DNA of 64,000 nt, taken from Oscarella lobularis. Taxonomy: Eukaryota; Porifera; Homoscleromorpha; Homosclerophorida; Oscarellidae. Within the stretch, counting starts at the first letter, position 1; each line of letters starts with the position of its first letter. Positions 37,801 through 47,020 of the stretch are shown here, piece by piece. The translations under genes were made by a program, and so were the position numbers. Location of the stretch: assembly GCF_947507565.1 (NCBI RefSeq), contig NC_089182.1, positions 3,224,001 to 3,288,000 of the forward strand, read 5' to 3'. The notes beneath the pieces are model-generated. The model searched no databases. It was not told the DNA's origin and saw only the letters and a list, made by a program, of their open reading frames with translations.

Positions 37801-38630
37801 TCCATGTCCTCTGTGTGCCAGGCGAACGTGGCTCGCCACATGCCGAAGTAGAGATAGGGCGTGTTGACTCCCGGAATGGGAAGTTGCAATTGGGTCAGAA
37901 TCGAGTCGAGTCGGCTCACATTCCACGTGTGCACGTCTGCGTCGAAGAGAGTGCCCGGAAGATCGGCGCCGTACATGGGCGGATTGAACATGAGACTTTT
38001 CCAGTAGCGCCGATCGATTTCATCGAAATCATCAACGTTTACAGGTGGTTTGAATCTGGGGGGAGAGAAACGCGTACGCGCGTTAAGTAGTAAGCAACGG
38101 CTACTATGGAAACTAATTATCACGTCACTCCATCGACGTCATAGTCACGTGACAAGACTTACTTGTCGCTGAGGGCGAGTTCGCGAAACTGCGCTACGCT
38201 GACGGCCTTCTTCTGCACGTTGAACAGTCGAAACAGCCCTGAACGTACACGCATTAGCGCGCATTCGCAGGTGCGCGCGCGCGTTCGACGTCGCGTAGCG
38301 CAATAGAGAATCGGCGAAGGCAAATGCCTCTTACCTTGTCCGCCGGAGAAGCTCTGTTCGATGGGGCACGTTATGTTTACGTCCACGTTCTCGTACGAGC
38401 GTCGCGCGAGCCAGCCTTTGGGCGGAATGACCTGAAATCGGGGCGGTTGGGCGTTTCGTTTGCGCTTCTTCGTGTCGCAACGATCTTTTTTTCTCCGGTT
38501 TTACCTTGGCTCCGCCGAATTTGTGAGCGCCGCATCTTTCCATGTACTTTACGTAGCCGTGGAAGTCTTTGAATTCCTCCATCGTCGGCCGGAAAACCAT
38601 GATCTCCGTTTTGTCTGATCCCTCGGCCAT
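34898..38630 (-). CDS. KDM4: KDM4/JMJD2 histone lysine demethylase
   Basis: Nuclear Fe(II)/2-oxoglutarate oxygenase; KDM4 enzymes remove methyl groups from H3K9 and H3K36. Jmj[31 protein letters not shown]. The JmjC core has [20 protein letters not shown] with the metal-binding His-x-Glu, [20 protein letters not shown], and the distal metal His in [23 protein letters not shown] follows, as part of the structural zinc site typical of KDM4. A linker with a Gly/Ser and glutamine-rich part leads to the PHD and extended PHD region: [79 protein letters not shown]. Two Tudor-like units close the protein: [20 protein letters not shown] and [20 protein letters not shown]. Order matches KDM4A-C; the single copy is probably pro-orthologous. 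Its start lies 81 bp from the divergent SLC4 gene. Confidence 0.93.
35030..35049 (-). repeat. (GA)n tract acting as the acceptor polypyrimidine tract
   Basis: On the minus strand this CT repeat runs straight into the TAG acceptor of the last KDM4 exon, so the microsatellite forms the polypyrimidine tract. Confidence 0.7.
36362..36690. repeat. Diverged direct repeat inside a KDM4 intron
   Basis: A sequence of about 57 bases (TTGGGTAGAC.ATCTAGATA then TACATG then GGGATTCCTTCT) occurs at about 36362 and again at about 36537. A second shared piece (TAGGCTAAG) lies at matching offsets. This is consistent with an old tandem duplication of about 175 bp in the longest KDM4 intron. It has no coding potential and no recognised transposon ends. 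Confidence 0.5.
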
Positions 38631-38711
38631 CTCTCTCTGGCCGAGTTGAAGAACGAATATCCGGGTTATTGTTGCGTTTACGTTTAACGCGCGTTTTGCG
38701 TTTGAGTGACA
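38631..38711. promoter_or_regulatory. 81-bp bidirectional promoter/5' leader between KDM4 and SLC4
   Basis: The KDM4 start (38630, minus) and the SLC4 start (38712, plus) are head to head with 81 bp between the start codons. The interval contains CG-rich pieces (ACGCGCG) and no TATA box. Either both genes share this element, or promoters lie within the other gene's first exons. Confidence 0.6.
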
Positions 38712-41700
38712 ATGGAATTGACTGAAATTGAACTAAATACCAGCAGTTCATCAAATACACTGAAAGAAGGTTAAGAAATTTACCGTTTGCTGTTTTTTAC
38801 TTTGATTTCTTCGCAGATATATCGACGTTGATCTATAATCGATCTCAGGCAAATAGAGTCCATAATTACGGAATGATTTAGATGCATTTTGCTATTACAG
38901 CGGCTTGAATTGAAGAACTTTAAAGATGAAGTTCGCGGGCCAATGGACGTGTTTCACTTTCTCAGCCAATCCGTGCCAATACTGCTAGATTTGCATGGAA
39001 AGTCCCTAAGCGGCATAGTAGATCGCATGCTAGAGGCAATGAGCAACGAGTATACCGAGACTGAATCGAGCTCAGCTCAGAAAATGAAGGAAGAGGCAAA
39101 GCAGAGCCTCTTTACGCCAGATTCAGGTTATGTGAGATGCCAAGTCCTAGCTTTGATTAGCCTACTCAGTCATACATAGACTGACTGTGACAATAAAATT
39201 TTCTTAGTGCATCAGTTGGCTAATACAATACAAGGTACGGAAACGAGTGAAGGCGGAGGTATTGAACCAGTCCAAATCTGGGTCGCGGCTATGTGAGGAC
39301 CGGATTGATAGGCTGTAAAAAGCTGCGACTTTTCGACTCGTACTTTTAGATCTGAATTAGCTAGTATACAGAGGCGGCACGTGGCTATTGCTCGCCTCGC
39401 GTCACCGGTAAACATGGGTCGTACTACGCAGGAAATTCGCATTCTAATTCTAGTCTTAGCTCCAATGAAAGAGGTTGGTTTGTTATTTGCATTCTAATTC
39501 ATGGATATACTCGTGTTGTAAAGAAAGGAACTAAAACCGCGGTTGAAACCGGTCGAACTTTCGCCACATTGTTTAACGACGTGGAATTAAGAAATCAGTT
39601 GTTGTCTGCCTCAAATGTCGACGAATTCAAGGTAACGCGTAAGAGACCGACTCGAAAGGAAGCTGTTAGTGAACGAAATACAGAAACTGCTACTTGAGCA
39701 TACACGAAAACTTATAGACGGCGAGGCTGATCAAACCTCAAAGAGGCGGTCTTCGCACGACATTTACATAGCGAAACAGGTAAGTTATAGGCATGAGTAA
39801 GTGCAGCTCCCCCAAAGTCAGATTCATAAGACTTCAATTGGATGGAGATTGGGGCGAGGCATTGTGAACGATCTAAGGCGACGTTTGCCTCATTACAAAT
39901 CTGACTACGTTGATGGTATGCAGATAAGGCGTTACTTAGTGAATAGGGTGAACCCCTAATTTTAGTTCTTAGGTGTCAGAGGACAGGGAACCCTAAGAAA
40001 AGTCATACCTGCAACGTTCTTTCTGTACTTCGCATGCCTTCTACCTTCAATTGCATTTGGAGTCCTAAATGCTGAAAATACGAAAAGTAAAATAGGTAAG
40101 ATAACATACGTACTTTGGTGTCCTATAAACTGTTGAAAATCAATTTAAGGAGTCTGGAAGGTTCTATTTTCGCAAGCCGTAGGCAGCATACTATTTGCCC
40201 TAATAGGTGGCCAACCCATCCTCGTTCTTCTAACAACCGCTCCTCTAGCACTGTATACAAAAGGTGAATAAAGCAGTGTACCTTTTAGCTAAGCAATAAC
40301 CTTTCCTGGCAGTTATATTCAGTATTGCTGAAAATAAAGAAATCGACTCGCTCGCATTCTATAGTTGCGTCGGTTTGTGGAATGCAGGATTCCTACTTCT
40401 CTATTCCGGTCTGAATCTCTCGAAAATCGTCGTGTGGTCGACTCGATCGACCGAGGAATTATTCGCCTTGTTTATATCGGTTGCGTTCACTGTAGACAGT
40501 ATCGTGGATCTTCACAGAAGTAATTAGGACTTAGGCAACGATCGAAGTCAGCCAACGGCAATTGTTAGATTTCGACGCAAACTATCATTCACCGGCTTGT
40601 AGCTCAAAGTCGTCACAAAACGCAACTCCGTCAATACTCATAAATACAACGCTTACCGAAATTGAGCCGTGCCTAAGGGAGACAAGCTTACTTTATCTGA
40701 TCCTTTTGCTCGGCACAATCTGGCTAAGCAGCACTCTCTATCAATTTAGAAAAAGGCAAGTCACATTTCTTTAGTATGTAAAGTGGACCGTTTTTTATTA
40801 GTCCTTTCCTTGACGCTGGAAAACGTGAATTCCTTTCCGACTACGCCTTGCCGGTGTCGGTCTTGATCATGTCGTTTCTGGGCTCATATATCGCTAGAGA
40901 TGTACCAAGTACGTTTGTTCAGTTTGAGTCTCTCGTTCATGAAAACAGCCAACGTTTTATAGTGAAAAAAGCGGACTTCACTTCCAATGGTTTGTTCAAC
41001 GTTCCGGCTTTTAGTTCTCTCCCGATATGGGCCATATTTGCTGCCATGGGCTTGGGATTTGCTCTGTCCCTGCTATTTTTCATAGATCAAAACATCGCAT
41101 CGGCTCTAGTCAACAGTTCAAAGAACAAGTACTTACTAGACTAGAGATACTATCCCTGCCCTTTCTTTCGAGGTTAAAAAAGGGTCCCAGCTATCACTGG
41201 GACCTATTCGTCGTTGGCATCATCAATGCCCTGTTGTCTCTCTTCGGCTTAGCGTGGATTCACGGGGCCCTACCCCACTCACCGCTACACTTGCAAGCGC
41301 TGGCTGAATCAGAAGAGCGCGTTGATCAAGGCCACGTCTATAACATGTAAGAAAAAAAAAAGAAAAAATTGAGTCTTTCGCCTATCGTTCCCATTTCAGT
41401 ATCGTCAAAGTTCACGAAACGCGTCTGACGACACTGGTGTCGCACGTTCTCATCCTCCTCACGATATTTCTCTTTCCAGAGCCGCTCTATTATATTCCCA
41501 TTCCCGTGCTCTACGGTCTTTTCGTTTTCATGGCGACGACGGCACTGAACGACAACCAACTCTTCGAAAGAAGTCTCCTATTCGTTACAGAACAGGTACT
41601 TATACTACGAGAGGAATTTACACTGACGACTTCTCTCTCCTAGGCCGCTTATCCCCCAAATCACTACATTCGGAGAGTTCCCCAGCGAAAAATTCACCAA

Positions 41701-41877
41701 TTCACCCTTATTCAGCTGTGCCTGCTAAGCCTCGTTTGCATTTTCGGTTTCGTTCCTGTGGCATACGTCAAACTCCTCTTCCCCGTCGTCCTCTTTCTCA
41801 TCCTGCCAGCAAGACACATTCTAGTCCCGAAGCTCATCAGCGCCAAGTATCTCTCAGCCCTCGATGGACACTTATAG
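38712..41877 (+). CDS. SLC4-family bicarbonate/borate-type transporter (SLC4A11-like)
   Basis: Plasma-membrane anion or cation-coupled transporter of the SLC4 family. Start [19 protein letters not shown]; the cytoplasmic domain has [54 protein letters not shown] and [36 protein letters not shown] and [19 protein letters not shown] lead into the membrane domain: [97 protein letters not shown] and [17 protein letters not shown]. The N-terminal order fits SLC4A11, known for borate-, proton- or NH3-linked transport, better than the bicarbonate exchangers. The substrate is not settled by sequence. Many introns are about 45 bp. The CBM21 gene starts 78 bp downstream. Confidence 0.88.
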
Positions 41878-41895
41878 ATGCGTGTGCATGTGTCA

Positions 41896-41913
41896 GTGTG
41901 TGTGTGTGTGTGT
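41896..41913. repeat. (TG)n microsatellite in SLC4 3' UTR
   Basis: A short TG dinucleotide run lies just after the SLC4 stop codon. On the transcript it would be a UG-rich element close to the 3' end. Confidence 0.8.
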
Positions 41914-41955
41914 ATTATGTAACTCCGTCACAAAACTCTATTGTTGACGTCATTT

Positions 41956-42836
41956 ATGCCATTTAAGCGTCGCGTTTCTTTGCTATTTCAACGATTCGGG
42001 CAACTATTCGTCGCGTGTGCCAGCGTTCGTTGTCGTCGTCGTCGCGTCAGACGACAAAATGCAAATGCTGATGACGGCGGCGACGGGGGAGACAATAATG
42101 ATGATGACACCTACCTTCCATCCATCGCCTCAATTCCATGGTAAAGGAAAACATTCCACTGATTTAATTAATTAATTAATTAATTAGAGTCTTTTAGCAG
42201 TACGTACGAAGAGCTGACTGGCGACGACGAATTTCACTCCATCCTGCGTTCGGAGTCAGACGAATTCCACGACTGCATTCCGCAGTATGAAAATTTCGAA
42301 TTAGTCAAAAATTTTACCTGGACGATCGTTTCCTCAGCTCGACTCCCCCTCTATCGAGTTCCCTCGAAGACTTGAGCCATTACGAAAATTTCGACGACGA
42401 CGAAAAAGTCAATTCGGAGACGAATTCTCACGCGATTCGGCTACTTCGCATCAAGGAATTGTCTCGTGTCGAAGCGACGACGGGGGGCCCCGTCGCTCTC
42501 GAGGCTCTCGTCGCGACGAGAAGTCGCCTCCCCCGAAGCAACATGGCACGTGTAGGCGTGAGAATATCGTGGAACGATTGGAAAACGTTCGACGATTGCG
42601 AGGGTCGTTGGGTGCAGAGTCTTACGTCGTCGATCGATCTTTTTCTCGTCGATTTGCCCGTGCCTACGACGCTCGAGCGCGAAATGGGTCGATTGAAGGC
42701 CGATTTCGCCTTGCGATGCATCGTCAACGATGCGACGTATTGGAGCGGTTGCGACAAGGGAAATTTCTGCTATTACCCGGGCGAAGGCGGAGAAAAGGAC
42801 TATTCCTTTGTAGTGCTGCGTGAAATTCAGATGTAG
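41956..42836 (+). CDS. CBM21 domain protein, likely glycogen-targeting PP1 regulatory subunit
   Basis: Three exons start at MPFKRRVSLLF. A basic patch is followed by an Asp/Asn-rich stretch, then an acidic middle (STYEELTGDDEF, EDLSHYENFDDDEKV). The C-terminal domain fits CBM21: VGVRISWNDWKTFDDC, SIDLFLVDLPVP, LKADFALRCIVNDATYWSGC and KGNFCYYPGEG. In animals CBM21 sits in PPP1R3 subunits, which bring protein phosphatase 1 to glycogen. A clear RVxF docking motif is not seen; the N-terminal RRVSLLF is only an approximate match, so the PP1 link is inference. The first intron contains a (TTAA)n tract, and only the acceptor after TTTTAG (start CAGTACG) keeps the frame open. LEPROT begins 52 bp after the stop. 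Confidence 0.7.
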
Positions 42837-42888
42837 GCTTCCCCTTGTACGGGCTTAGGCCTACGTGTACGGGAGTTCTCGTGATGTC

Positions 42889-43685
42889 ATGGCCGGAATA
42901 AAAGGTAAACTTGTTCTTCTCATCTGTGTCTCTTTTCTACATCTCTAACCGTTCTTTTTGATTCGTATCCATTCCTCGCTTTGCCACAGCGTAAGTTCTC
43001 GACGCCCTTATTCCTATCTAACGAAAAAACGCGGTATCTCCTTAGACTAATCTCTCTCGCCTTTTTCGGATCGTGTGGCGCCCTATTCGTCGTCCTCGGA
43101 TGCGCCTTACCGCCGTACGGGTAAGACCGAAAACGCTACGCGTCGCTAGTATTCGAAAAACGCATTTTTTCGACGCAGATCGTGGTGGCCTCTCTTCGTT
43201 CGTAAGATTTTTTAGAACGCCGACTTCTCGATCGTCTTACGTGTGAGTCTAGTTCTTCCGTTCGTCTTGGCGCCTATTCCTGCGACTATTGTGAATCGAT
43301 GCACTGAAAGAACGACGGCATCTAGGTAAAAGAGTCCCCGTTTCGTCATCATTCGGCATTTTGACTGTGCTTAGTGTTTCTTATGAGGTTGCCGTCTTTC
43401 TGACTACCGGTATCATTGTGTCAGCTTTCGGTGAGTACAGATGTGGGGCGTGGCAAAAATTGCTACTGATTTTTCCTTAGGAATACCACTGGTTCTCTAT
43501 CGAGGCGGAGAGGTGAAATAGGAGCATTCTCTAGAATTTTTTACCTAGAAACGTCTTTCTAGATTAAACTAGGAGCAATGGCGTTGACGATGAGCGGAAA
43601 TATTCTTGTCTTTTTCACCGAATTTCTCTACTTCGCCGTCTTTCGCTCTGAAGACGATGACTGGGCTTACAGCCTCGTAAACTAG
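42889..43685 (+). CDS. LEPROT: LEPROT/endospanin (Vps55 family), with an apparent 1-nt exon
   Basis: Small four-helix membrane protein of endosomes and Golgi, involved in receptor sorting. Exons give MAGIK, then ALISLAFFGSCGALFVVLGC, ALPPYGSWWPLFV, LAPIPATIVNRCTERTTAS, SYEVAVFLTTGIIVSAFG, IPLVLYRGGE and IKLGAMALTMSGNILVFFTE, ending AYSLVN, so all family helices are present. Exon 1 ends AAAG at 42904 (phase 1) and the next substantial exon starts ACTAATC at 43046 (phase 2), so direct joining would shift into a stop. A lone C at 42990, flanked by CCACAG and GTAAGT, supplies the missing base. It yields GCA (Ala) exactly where vertebrate LEPROT has Ala (MAGIKAL). Introns on either side are 85 and 55 bases. 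AATAAA at 42897-42902 lies inside coding exon 1. Confidence 0.9.
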
Positions 43686-43964
43686 TAAAGAAAAAAATTC
43701 CTTTGTGGTGTACAGTGCAAAAACGTAATAGATACAGATTCACACACATGTTGCGTTGGTGTGGTGCCGCGTCACGCGACGAGGCGCGCAGCGCGCAGTT
43801 GCTCTGCGCGCACTGCCGCGCAGTCCGTAATAATTACTTCCTCGTGTATCGTCGTATCCATGTGACAGCTGCGTGTTCACCTCTCCTGCGTTCACGGCAG
43901 CTTCTCGCACGCGCTTCGGCCTAGACACTGTGGCTCTCTCGTTTCGTGAACCCCAACGCTACCC

Positions 43965-44664
43965 ATGCTTATGTCCGTAAAAGTGACCGACGAAGAAAGT
44001 AAGCTCGTGCACGTTTTTCAGCGCGACGACGAGTCTAGCGTGTTTTCCGGGGACGGGAAACTCACTCGCGCCTAATCTCCTCTCACCCGAATGGCCGTCG
44101 CGGCTATTTCGCGAACCGAAACAAGCCCTTTCGATTACGAGCCTCCCCCCGCACGCCTTTTATAGTCCTATCACGTGACCGTTTGTACCTTTATGGCGGT
44201 TCGCAGTCTGGCGAAGCGGCAACGTTCGCCGCGGCGGCTTCGTCCTTCTCAGCCGATCGCGCGCCGACGGAACTATGTACGTTCTGATGGTAAAGAAGGC
44301 GAAAGGCGCCTTGCCGTGGGGATTTCCGAAGGGCGGCATCGAAGGCGACGAAACGGTTCTCGAAACGGCGTTTCGCGAGCTGCACGAAGAGACGGGAGTC
44401 GCGCGCGAGCAGGTAGTGCTCGTCGATCAGTGCGCGCGAACGTTCGCCGAGCCGAACGAGTTGGGAAAGTTTACGATTTATTATTGCGCGACGTACAGCG
44501 GTGATCCGGGACAGCAGAAATTCGCTTTTAGCGGCGACGAGATCGAGGAAGTGCGGTGGGTCGATGTCGATTCCGTAGTCGAATTTCAGACGATGATGAA
44601 GCCGACGAGATTGGCTGTATTGGAAATGGCTCTCGAGTATTATTATTCCTTGTTGAAATCTTAA
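43965..44664 (+). CDS. Nudix hydrolase
   Basis: Nudix enzymes hydrolyse nucleoside diphosphates linked to another moiety. The model has exon 1 MLMSVKVTDEE with a GTAAGC donor near 44000. A TTCGCAG acceptor near 44210 then gives IWRSGNVRRGGFVLL. The main exon has YVLMVKKAKGALPWGFPKGG and the complete Nudix box, split here as GGIEGDETVLETAF and RELHEETGV (spacing G-x5-E-x7-REL-x-EE-x-G). The C-terminal helix contains VDSVVEFQTMMKPTRLAVLE. PWGFPKGG and the single domain are compatible with NUDT3-type diphosphoinositol phosphohydrolases or Ap4A-type enzymes; I cannot decide which. The first exon is less certain than the rest: an in-frame ATG at 44275 would give a shorter protein that still contains the whole box. 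Confidence 0.82.
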
Positions 44665-45186
44665 TTATTATTAGCCGGGACACTTTCTCTCTTGCACGTA
44701 ATTAGAGTCGCATTGTAGTTATTGCTACACGTATTATAAATACAGTGGAAACAGTTTTTGATTTTTTTGCGTGTGCGCTTTTTCGCGAGATTTTGCATTA
44801 GAGGAAATAAATCTATGAATATTTATAGATTTATTTCCTGCTGTATGTGGCATTACCATATTCAGAGGACTCGTGTCCGCATCCTTTGGCAATTATCGGT
44901 AGGAGGAGCCACTCTTCTCCGGAATCTCCGCGGCATTTCCGCGGAAACCTTCCCATCGCGCATTGCGCAGCAGACTGACAATGGGAGAAACAACCAGCGA
45001 ACGATCGAGTAAGAGAGCCTGAAAAGGCGAACCACGCGCGCGCCATTTACCACGCGAATGAACGCGTAGACGATAACGGGACCCCGACCTGTCTGCTGCG
45101 CCGCCTTCGAGGAGCGTTGGCACCCCGAATATTGCCAAAGGGAAAGAGATACACTCTTGCCAGACATTATTAGGGCAACGGCGTGC
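44665..45186. other. Intergenic region with a perfect hairpin
   Basis: No protein-coding gene is seen in this 522-bp stretch between the Nudix and EGF/mucin genes. It holds an AT-rich part just after the Nudix stop, the inverted repeat at 44802-44839, and GC-richer sequence upstream of the next start codon. Confidence 0.5.
44802..44839. repeat. Perfect 15-bp inverted repeat (hairpin)
   Basis: The arms AGGAAATAAATCTAT (44802-44816) and ATAGATTTATTTCCT (44825-44839) are exact reverse complements around an 8-nt loop. The left arm carries AATAAA. It sits about 140 bp after the Nudix stop codon and could be part of its 3' UTR or a small foldback element. Confidence 0.85.
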
Positions 45187-46937
45187 ATGGGTCACCCCTC
45201 AAGAATGTCTTTGTTTGCCTTAGGACTTCTCTGGGCGTTGGTCTTTCTCTTTGTGGCGCCGCGGTCTGTGTTTCAGCAAAGTACGTCTGACCTGACGCCT
45301 CGCGCGGCGCGGTTCCGCTGCATAAATGACGCGTTTATTTGCATAGATCCGTGTGATTCGAATCCGTGTCAGAACGGAGGCATTTGCTCGAACAAGACGA
45401 CGTCCGAGTTCGAATGCGAGTGTCGTCCCACTCTCGGTCTCAAAACGTTCGGCGGTGTCCGGTGCGAAAACGTGACGTGCGACGCCGAGAAAGATTGCAA
45501 TGCACCAAACGGCCTCTGCAACTCTCTCCCGGAGCAGCCCGTCCGCTGTCGCTGTAGCGGTCTATTTCTCGGGCCGCAATGTGCCGTCTCCGCGCGCGAT
45601 CCTTGCCTTAGACAGAACGGAGCGCTGAACTGCTCGATGATCAATCAGACGTGCGTTGGCAATGTGACGGACGACTCGTTTCGATGCGTGCCTCCTCCTC
45701 CTCCTCCCGTCGTTCCACCATCTTCGCCGCCGTCTTCCACCGCCGCGGCGCTCCTGGCGACGACAGCGGCTATCGAGCCTTATTCTTCGACTCCCTTCGC
45801 AGCTGCGAGTACGACAACGAGTGCTGTGCCGTCGTCGGTTCCAGCCTCTTCAACTAGCGCTCAGATAGACATTTTGCCTTCTACCTCGGCTGTTTTGACT
45901 AGAACTTCGACGGCTGAAATTGCGCTGGTGTCGTCAGTTCCGGCCTCTTCGAGTAGCGCTCAGATAGAGATTTTGCCTTCTACCTCAGCCGTTTTTCAAT
46001 CGATGTCGACGACTAGAACTGAAGTTGCGCCGGCCTCTTCAAGTAGCGCTCAGATTTTGCCTTCTACCTCAGCTGTTGTACAACCGACGTCAACAAGTAA
46101 ACCTTCAACGGCTGTTTCGGCGGCGACCAGCGCTTCTGAGATTCAAGTAGTCCCTACGTCCGTTCAACCAAGAGCTTCAACGTCTCAACTTAATGATGAT
46201 CTCGTTCGAGAAACTTCAACAGCAAATATCGTTCAATCTACTCCAGCAGCTGCGTCTTCTGTTCAGCCTATTTCACCAGCTGACACTTCAACGTCTGAAA
46301 AACAGATGCAAGTGTCAATCAAGCCTTCTCCCTCTGCAGCTGTGAAAAGCACCGAGAAAACGATGCCACCTCTTTTGAGCTCCAGCGAATTTATGGCTCC
46401 TCAGCCCGCTTCTTCCGAGACAACGTCCTCTCAACCGCCTGCTGAGATGACCGTTTTTTCTGCTGCTCCAGTGTTTTCTTCTCAACCAGCTGCTGCCACG
46501 ACTTCAGCGGCTGTTGGCACTCCCAAGCCAACGCCAACAATAGAACCAGGTAGGTATTGATTCTATGGTGTACTTGTGTGTTCTCCTTGTTCTATTTCTT
46601 TCCTGTAGGCTGCACTCCGCCTTGTCTTAATGGAGGAAGTTGCAGTCCAATTGATTCTCTTGAAAATGACTTCACGTGTCTTTGTCCAGAGTCGTTTACT
46701 GGCGTCGATTGTTCTTCTCCCGTTGGTGATCCTTTGGCTGGCGATGACGGCTTGGAAAATTGGGAAATTGCTCTGATTGTGGTGGGCGCCACTGTTGCAT
46801 TTGTGTTGCTCTTGCTCTTTCTGATCTGGCTGTACAACCGCAATGCCAACAGCAAATCGTATAACTTCAAAAAGGCGGAAAAACTGAACGAGATTCCACT
46901 GACTATCACCAACCCCGAGAAAGACGTGCTAATCTGA
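45187..46937 (+). CDS. Single-pass membrane protein with EGF domains and a mucin-like stalk
   Basis: The start at 45187 (or the next ATG at 45205) leads into a hydrophobic signal segment (SLFALGLLWALVFLFVAP). Cys-rich EGF-type domains follow: DPCDSNPCQNGGICSNKT, CECRPTLGL, CDAEKDCNAPNGLC and CRCSGLFLGPQC. A proline stretch and a long Ser/Thr/Ala-rich mucin-like stalk come next, with internal repeats (PSTSAV and SSSAQI-ILPSTSAV units). After one intron (46551-46608) the last exon gives a further EGF (PPCLNGGSCSPIDS, CLCPESFTGVDC), a transmembrane helix (IALIVVGATVAFVLLLLFLIWLY) and a short cytoplasmic tail with a dileucine-like end. It is a cell-surface adhesion or receptor candidate; no named orthologue is recognised. 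Confidence 0.85.
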
Positions 46938-47020
46938 AAAATTTCTTAGCATAAGTCGGCCTCATTTTTGTTTTTCGTTGATTTTTTTGGTGATGTAATC
47001 CGGGCACTTAGATAGAGATT

